A program made the translations under genes and the position numbers. Below the pieces are notes generated by a model. The model worked only from the letters and a program-made list of their open reading frames with translations, was not told where the DNA came from and ran no database searches. Positions 60,091 to 64,000 of a stretch of DNA of 64,000 nucleotides are shown piece after piece. Numbering within the stretch: position 1 is the stretch's first letter; each line of letters begins with the position of its first letter. Where the stretch lies: the NCBI GenBank assembly GCA_910574255.1, contig CAJTAK010000001.1, forward strand, positions 333,779-397,778, given 5' to 3'. Source of the DNA: Clostridia bacterium. Its GTDB lineage: Bacteria > Bacillota > Clostridia > Lachnospirales > Lachnospiraceae.

Positions 60091-62148
60091 TTATTTCGCC
60101 AAAAGCATCATAATCTCATTGCTCCGGGCAATAAACTTCGTCATAGCCTCCGGAGCCAGGGGCTTATGGCTGATAAGGGCCAGATCGTAGAGCTGCTCAC
60201 AGAACATGTTCACATGCTCGGAATCTCTGTTCTTTAAGATGTACTGTACCAGTTGATTGTTGGCATTGAGCACCAGGGTCTCCCCTCCGCCTCCGAACAT
60301 ATTCGGGTCCATGCCGTACATATTGTACATCTTCATCATTTCCTGCATCCGGCGGCTTTCCTCGGAGAGGGTGATCATGGAGGAAATGCTCTCATTCTTG
60401 ATCTTCTCTACCTTCACATCCAGCTTCTCGTTGTTCAGAGCCTTGCGGAAAATCTCGGTTAAGGAATCAGCGGTTTCCTTCAATTCCTCTTCAGATACGG
60501 TTTCTACAAAATCCTCCGTCAGATCCGCATCAATTCTCTGGAACTTCACATGCTCATTCTTCATTTCCAAATGAGAGATAAAGGGAGAATCAATGTTGTG
60601 CTTCAGAATAACGGCATTCTTGCCTTCTTCCTTGAACAGATTGATATACTGGCTCTGCTGAACCTCGTCAGTCACATAGAAGATGGTTGTCTTTTCCGGC
60701 TCTTTTTCCTCGGCATTGTCCTCACTGGTCTCATCGGGATTCTCCACCACATCAACCTCCGGTGTCTCTTCCTCCGGAACCAGATCCTTGATAGTCTGAT
60801 ACTTGCCGTCAAGATCCTTGAACAGCAGGTAATCCATCATCTTTTCACAGAATTTGTCATCCTTTAAGCAGCCGAACTTAATAAAGGGATTGATGTCGTC
60901 CCAGTATTTCTCATAGTCTTCACGCTCGGTCTTGCACATGCCGGTGAGCTTGTCAGCCACCTTCTTCGTAATATAATCGGAGATCTTCTTTACAAAGCCG
61001 TCATTCTGCAGAGCGCTTCTGGAAACATTGAGAGGCAGATCCGGACAGTCAATGACACCTTTTAAGAGCATAAGAAATTCCGGAATAACCTCTTTAATAT
61101 TATCGGCAATAAATACCTGGTTATTGTACAGCTTAATCGTTCCCTCAATGGAATCATACTCCGTATTGATCTTGGGGAAGTACAGGATGCCCTTCAGGTT
61201 AAAGGGGTAGTCCATGTTCAGATGAATCCAGAACAGGGGCTCCTTATAGTCCATAAATACCTTCCGGTAAAATTCCAAATACTCTTCTTTGGTACACTCA
61301 TTGGGATGCTTTGTCCACAAAGGAGAGGTATCGCTTAAGGAGACAGGACGCTTGTTGATCTTCACCCGATCCCGGGCCGGAGAGATCTCCTTGGTTTCCT
61401 TGGTGCCGTCCTCATTCTCTACTTCCTCGGTCTTGGCTTCCTCATGGATGCGCTCCACTACTACATCGTCATCCTTCAGATCTGCCTCGTCAATGGTCTC
61501 ATATTCCTGCTCTGCATTTGCTTTTTCCAGGAAAATTTCTACGGGCATAAAGGAGCAGTATTTATTAATAACCTCACGGGCACGATACTCGTTGGCAAAC
61601 TCTAAGCTCTCTTCATTTAAGAACAGGGTAATCTCTGTACCGACTTCTGTGCGGCTTCCCTCGGACATCTGATACTCGGTGCCGCCGTCACACTCCCAAT
61701 GTACAGGCGCAGCATCCTTCTGGTAGGAGAGGGTGTCAATGTGAACTTCATCCGCAACCATGAATGCAGAATAGAAGCCCAGTCCGAAGTGACCGATGAT
61801 CTGATCCTCGTTGGTCTTGTCCTTATACTTTTCCAAAAAGTCGGTAGCGCCGGAGAAGGCAATCTGGTTGATGTACTCCTGCACCTCATCGGCAGTCATG
61901 CCAAGGCCGGTATCGATGAACTTCAAAGTCTTCTCTTCCGGATTTACAATCACCCGAATGCTGTTCTTGAAATCATCCGGGTAAATGTATTCACCCATCA
62001 ATTCCAGCTTCTTTAGCTTTGTAATAGCGTCACAGCCATTGGATACCAGCTCACGGAAGAAAATGTCATGATCCGAGTAGAGCCATTTCTTAATAATCGG
62101 AAAAATATTTTCGCTGTTAATGGAAAGACTTCCATGCATTTCAGCCAT
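60091..62148 (-). CDS. htpG: Molecular chaperone HtpG (Hsp90)
   Basis: 685 residues, rather long for HtpG (about 620-640) because of acidic insertions near 230-255 (EEAKTEEVENEDGTKET) and 475-495. The GHKL ATPase domain is clear: SNGCDAITKL, DTGLGM, GHFGLGFYSAFM. The middle and C-terminal domains follow, ending MYGMDPNMFGGG near the client-binding end. AAAGGAG is upstream. ATP-driven folding and stress chaperone in the cytoplasm. A perfect CIRCE element upstream shows HrcA control. Confidence 0.97.
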   Translation of the reverse strand: MAEMHGSLSINSENIFPIIKKWLYSDHDIFFRELVSNGCDAITKLKKLELMGEYIYPDDFKNSIRVIVNPEEKTLKFIDTGLGMTADEVQEYINQIAFSGATDFLEKYKDKTNEDQIIGHFGLGFYSAFMVADEVHIDTLSYQKDAAPVHWECDGGTEYQMSEGSRTEVGTEITLFLNEESLEFANEYRAREVINKYCSFMPVEIFLEKANAEQEYETIDEADLKDDDVVVERIHEEAKTEEVENEDGTKETKEISPARDRVKINKRPVSLSDTSPLWTKHPNECTKEEYLEFYRKVFMDYKEPLFWIHLNMDYPFNLKGILYFPKINTEYDSIEGTIKLYNNQVFIADNIKEVIPEFLMLLKGVIDCPDLPLNVSRSALQNDGFVKKISDYITKKVADKLTGMCKTEREDYEKYWDDINPFIKFGCLKDDKFCEKMMDYLLFKDLDGKYQTIKDLVPEEETPEVDVVENPDETSEDNAEEKEPEKTTIFYVTDEVQQSQYINLFKEEGKNAVILKHNIDSPFISHLEMKNEHVKFQRIDADLTEDFVETVSEEELKETADSLTEIFRKALNNEKLDVKVEKIKNESISSMITLSEESRRMQEMMKMYNMYGMDPNMFGGGGETLVLNANNQLVQYILKNRDSEHVNMFCEQLYDLALISHKPLAPEAMTKFIARSNEIMMLLAK

Positions 62149-62191
62149 AAATGTTCACTCCTTTTGTATTTGTTTTCGTATTCTGAGACAT

Positions 62192-62220
62192 ATTGTAATA
62201 TGAGGGAAATAAAAAGTCAA
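62192..62220 (-). promoter_or_regulatory. Promoter P2 of htpG
   Basis: On the minus strand TTGACT (complement of 62215-62220), 17 bases, TACAAT (complement of 62192-62197), about 43 bases before the start. It lies just downstream of the CIRCE element. Confidence 0.55.
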
Positions 62221-62227
62221 TAGAAAA

Positions 62228-62254
62228 TTAGCACTCCATAGAAGTGAGTGCTAA
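62228..62254. promoter_or_regulatory. CIRCE element (HrcA operator)
   Basis: TTAGCACTC (62228-62236), a 9-base spacer and GAGTGCTAA (62246-62254): exact consensus. It is about 80 bases upstream of htpG. Confidence 0.97.
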
Positions 62255-62260
62255 CAAATT

Positions 62261-62288
62261 TCTATAAACTTTCTAAAATTTTTCTAAA
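62261..62288 (-). promoter_or_regulatory. Promoter P1 of htpG
   Basis: On the minus strand TTTAGA (complement of 62283-62288), 16 bases, TATAGA (complement of 62261-62266). The CIRCE element would cover its start site, the usual HrcA arrangement. Confidence 0.45.
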
Positions 62289-62358
62289 GTTGGAAAAAAC
62301 AGGAAGTTAAAATAAACGGCTGATAATTTATGAAAAAATTAATAGAAATCCTCTGGAT

Positions 62359-62387
62359 TTGCTTATTGGTAGGTGATATGATATAGA
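62359..62387 (+). promoter_or_regulatory. Putative promoter of the SGNH-DUF4358-MBOAT genes
   Basis: TTGCTT (62359-62364), 17-base spacer, TATAGA (62382-62387). It would give a leader of about 155 bases before the GTG start. That leader contains a GC-rich inverted stretch (gcgctctt/agagggcgc at 62471-62497). Confidence 0.45.
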
Positions 62388-62547
62388 TTAACAGCGAAAA
62401 AATGAGATAAAATGCGAATGCTGTAGAAGCCTGAAAAAGGGCGTATTTGAAATGGAATATAATTGTGACAGCGCTCTTAGGAGGGCACAGAGGGCGCAAT
62501 ATTGAAATAGAACCGGAAATAGAGGAATAGAACAGGAGGATAACAGG

Positions 62548-63333
62548 GTGAGGCAGAGTAGGAAAGGAGCTCTGTATCTGCTTTTGGCAGTGGCCCTTAT
62601 AGCTGGATATATATTAAATCTGGAGCAGAGCCGCATGGAGGGACAGGAGGATTTTCCGGCTGTGGACTGGATCCGGGAAAAGGAACAGGCTGACGTGGGA
62701 GCGATTGAGCAGGCACTTCTGGTTCGGGAACAGGAGGAAGCACAGGCACTTAAGCAGGAGCTTTTAGAATCGGAGCCTGAGGAAGAAAAACCTATGGATA
62801 AGCAAAGCCTTCGAAGACGCCTTGGCGCTGCTGTGATTGTAGGAGATTCTGTGGCAGAGGGATTTTTGGATTACCAGTTTTTGGAGGCGGATTCGGTGAT
62901 AGCTGAGAAGGGACTGCGTGCAGATTCCGCAGGGGAAGAGATACAAAAGGCTCTGGATTTGATGCCTGCACAGCTTTTTTTGGCCATAGGGCTTAATGAC
63001 CTGGAGTATTGCAGGGGAGACAGCGAACTTTTTACCGAGCATTACAGGGAGCGGATTAAGGAGATACGGGAACAGTTTCCAGAGCTTCCCATTTATATCA
63101 ATGGGATTCTCCCCATATTGCCGGAAGCGGTGGAAGAGAAAGCAGAGCTGGGATATGTGGATAAGTTTAATGAGGCCCTTAAAAAAATGTGTGAGGAATT
63201 AGGACTTACATTTATTGACAGCAAAGATCTGCTGGAGGGCAGGGAGGAATGGTATCAGAAGGATGCCATACATCTGAAAGCACAGTTTTATCCCTTATGG
63301 CTGAATCGGATGGAGGAAACGGCAGGATTATAG
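62548..63333 (+). CDS. Secreted SGNH/GDSL hydrolase-like protein
   Basis: 261 residues with a GTG start after AGGAGG. N-terminal anchor helix (about 8-23), then a charged linker and an SGNH fold: VIVGDSVAEG with the nucleophile S101, GLND (148-151) and DAIHL with D239/H242. Extracellular. SGNH proteins next to MBOAT genes usually carry out O-acetylation of glycans or teichoic acids. The following genes (DUF4358 and MBOAT) fit that. Confidence 0.85.
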   Translation: MRQSRKGALYLLLAVALIAGYILNLEQSRMEGQEDFPAVDWIREKEQADVGAIEQALLVREQEEAQALKQELLESEPEEEKPMDKQSLRRRLGAAVIVGDSVAEGFLDYQFLEADSVIAEKGLRADSAGEEIQKALDLMPAQLFLAIGLNDLEYCRGDSELFTEHYRERIKEIREQFPELPIYINGILPILPEAVEEKAELGYVDKFNEALKKMCEELGLTFIDSKDLLEGREEWYQKDAIHLKAQFYPLWLNRMEETAGL

Positions 63334-63819
63334 ATGAACAGATGGGATATGTTACTAAAGCTGGCTAAGGTATTTTTAATGGGGCTGTTAGTTGTAATGC
63401 TTGCCGGACTGATTCGGGGAAGTGCATGGAACCCGGACTTTAGCATGCTGGAAGCAGAAGTGGAAACAAATCTGGATTTGGCCCATATGCAGCAGGGGGA
63501 CGAGCAGCTTCTCAGAAGGCTCTATGGGTTAAATTCCGGAGAGCTGAAAGCATGGGTTCTTTATACAGCTCAGGATAATATGGATGTGGAGGAGCTGCTT
63601 TTGGTAGAAGCAGCCGAGGCCGGGCAGGTTACGCACATCTGTCAGGCGATAGAGAAGCGGGTGGAAACACAGAAGAATAATTTTGAGGGTTACGGCCCGG
63701 AACAGGTGCAGTTGATTGAGAAATATGTGATGAGGGAGTCAGACCCTTTCGTGCTTTTTGTAATTTCGGAAAATGCGGAGGCTGTGAAGGCCGGATTTGT
63801 AAAGGGACTGCATGAGTGA
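63334..63819 (+). CDS. DUF4358 family protein
   Basis: 161 residues with one N-terminal membrane helix (about 10-27) and a small extracellular domain ending in RESDPFVLFVISENAEAV, the recognisable end of DUF4358. It starts 1 base after the SGNH stop. DUF4358 proteins are often found with MBOAT acyltransferases, and may be accessory to acyl transfer; no biochemical role is known to me. Confidence 0.75.
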   Translation: MNRWDMLLKLAKVFLMGLLVVMLAGLIRGSAWNPDFSMLEAEVETNLDLAHMQQGDEQLLRRLYGLNSGELKAWVLYTAQDNMDVEELLLVEAAEAGQVTHICQAIEKRVETQKNNFEGYGPEQVQLIEKYVMRESDPFVLFVISENAEAVKAGFVKGLHE

Positions 63820-63879
63820 AATGTACGAATGTGCTGACGGGGTAAGCATACGAAAAACCTTAAGGAAAGGCAGCAAGTC

Positions 63880-64000
63880 GTGGTTTTTAGCAGTATTTTT
63901 TTCATATTTTCATTTCTTCCGGTGACAATTGGAGTGTATTATCTGGCGCCTCACCGAATGCGCAATGGGATTTTGCTGTTGGCAAGTCTCTTTTTCTATG
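63880..64000 (+). CDS. MBOAT-family O-acyltransferase (N-terminal part)
   Basis: GTG start at 63880 with AAGGAAAGG upstream; the frame runs off the window end after 40 codons. VFSSIFFIFSFLPVTIGVYY and the next hydrophobic stretch are the typical first helices of MBOAT/AlgI-like proteins. It would transfer acyl groups across the membrane together with the SGNH protein. Partial. Confidence 0.75.
   Translation, partial: MVFSSIFFIFSFLPVTIGVYYLAPHRMRNGILLLASLFFY

Noticed and set aside
60253-62016. Several plus-strand frames antisense to htpG (60-127 codons).
   Set aside because: All lie opposite the strongly coding htpG gene, without ribosome sites or recognisable domains.
1-64000. CRISPR arrays or long tandem repeats.
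   Set aside because: No regularly spaced direct repeats were seen anywhere in the window.

Overview
The window looks like a chromosome segment of a low-to-moderate GC Firmicute, most probably a gut clostridium of the Lachnospiraceae type. This rests on AGGAGG-type ribosome sites, frequent GTG/TTG starts, a type 2 PyrF with the PyrK/PyrD pair, a CIRCE site, mannose-class PTS genes and the general style of the proteins. The species cannot be named from the sequence alone.

Region 1 (1 to about 23.2 kb) is a cell-surface polysaccharide locus. It holds several GT2 glycosyltransferases, large polytopic membrane proteins (one DUF6020-like, a tandem paralogous pair, one orphan), a WecE/RffA sugar aminotransferase followed by an ATP-grasp ligase and a pair of EmrE-like four-helix proteins, a divergent ArnC/GtrB-like glycosyltransferase and GtrA pair, a WcaJ-type undecaprenyl-phosphate sugar transferase, an LCP ligase, and a striking CotH-CotH-VTC-DUF4956 block. 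The simplest reading is that an amino-deoxysugar-containing glycan is started on undecaprenyl phosphate by WcaJ, extended by the GT2 enzymes, modified, and attached to the wall by LCP. The CotH/VTC/DUF4956 block is a separate, unexplained module placed inside this locus.

Region 2 (23.3 to 35 kb) contains glmS, pyrF-pyrK-pyrD, an N-acetylmuramoyl-L-alanine amidase with a SPOR domain, a Cof-type phosphatase, and an operon of an LRR-like protein, a DUF2201/VWA protein, a MoxR-type ATPase and an MBL-fold hydrolase. glmS and the pyr genes supply precursors (glucosamine-6-P, UMP) for nucleotide sugars.

Region 3 (35 to 46.4 kb) is metabolic. A MurR/RpiR regulator is divergent from a mannose-class PTS (IIA, IIB, IIC, IID), an M20 amidohydrolase, an EamA transporter, a HAD fragment and 6-phosphogluconate dehydrogenase. 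An iron alcohol dehydrogenase, a MATE exporter and a Sua5-type threonylcarbamoyl-AMP synthase follow.

Region 4 (46.4 to 50.6 kb) is visibly AT-rich and foreign-looking. It has an ATPase with a small RloB/Toprim-like partner (candidate phage defence), a YbjQ-domain protein with a zinc ribbon, and decayed gene fragments. It ends at two divergent tRNA-Leu genes.

Region 5 (50.9 to 64 kb) carries a TetR/flavodoxin pair, a VOC protein and Suv3-like helicase, an FGGY kinase, a short ABC-type ATPase, an XRE / ImmA-IrrE / PIN three-gene module, htpG behind a perfect CIRCE operator, and the start of an SGNH-DUF4358-MBOAT O-acylation cluster that runs off the right edge.
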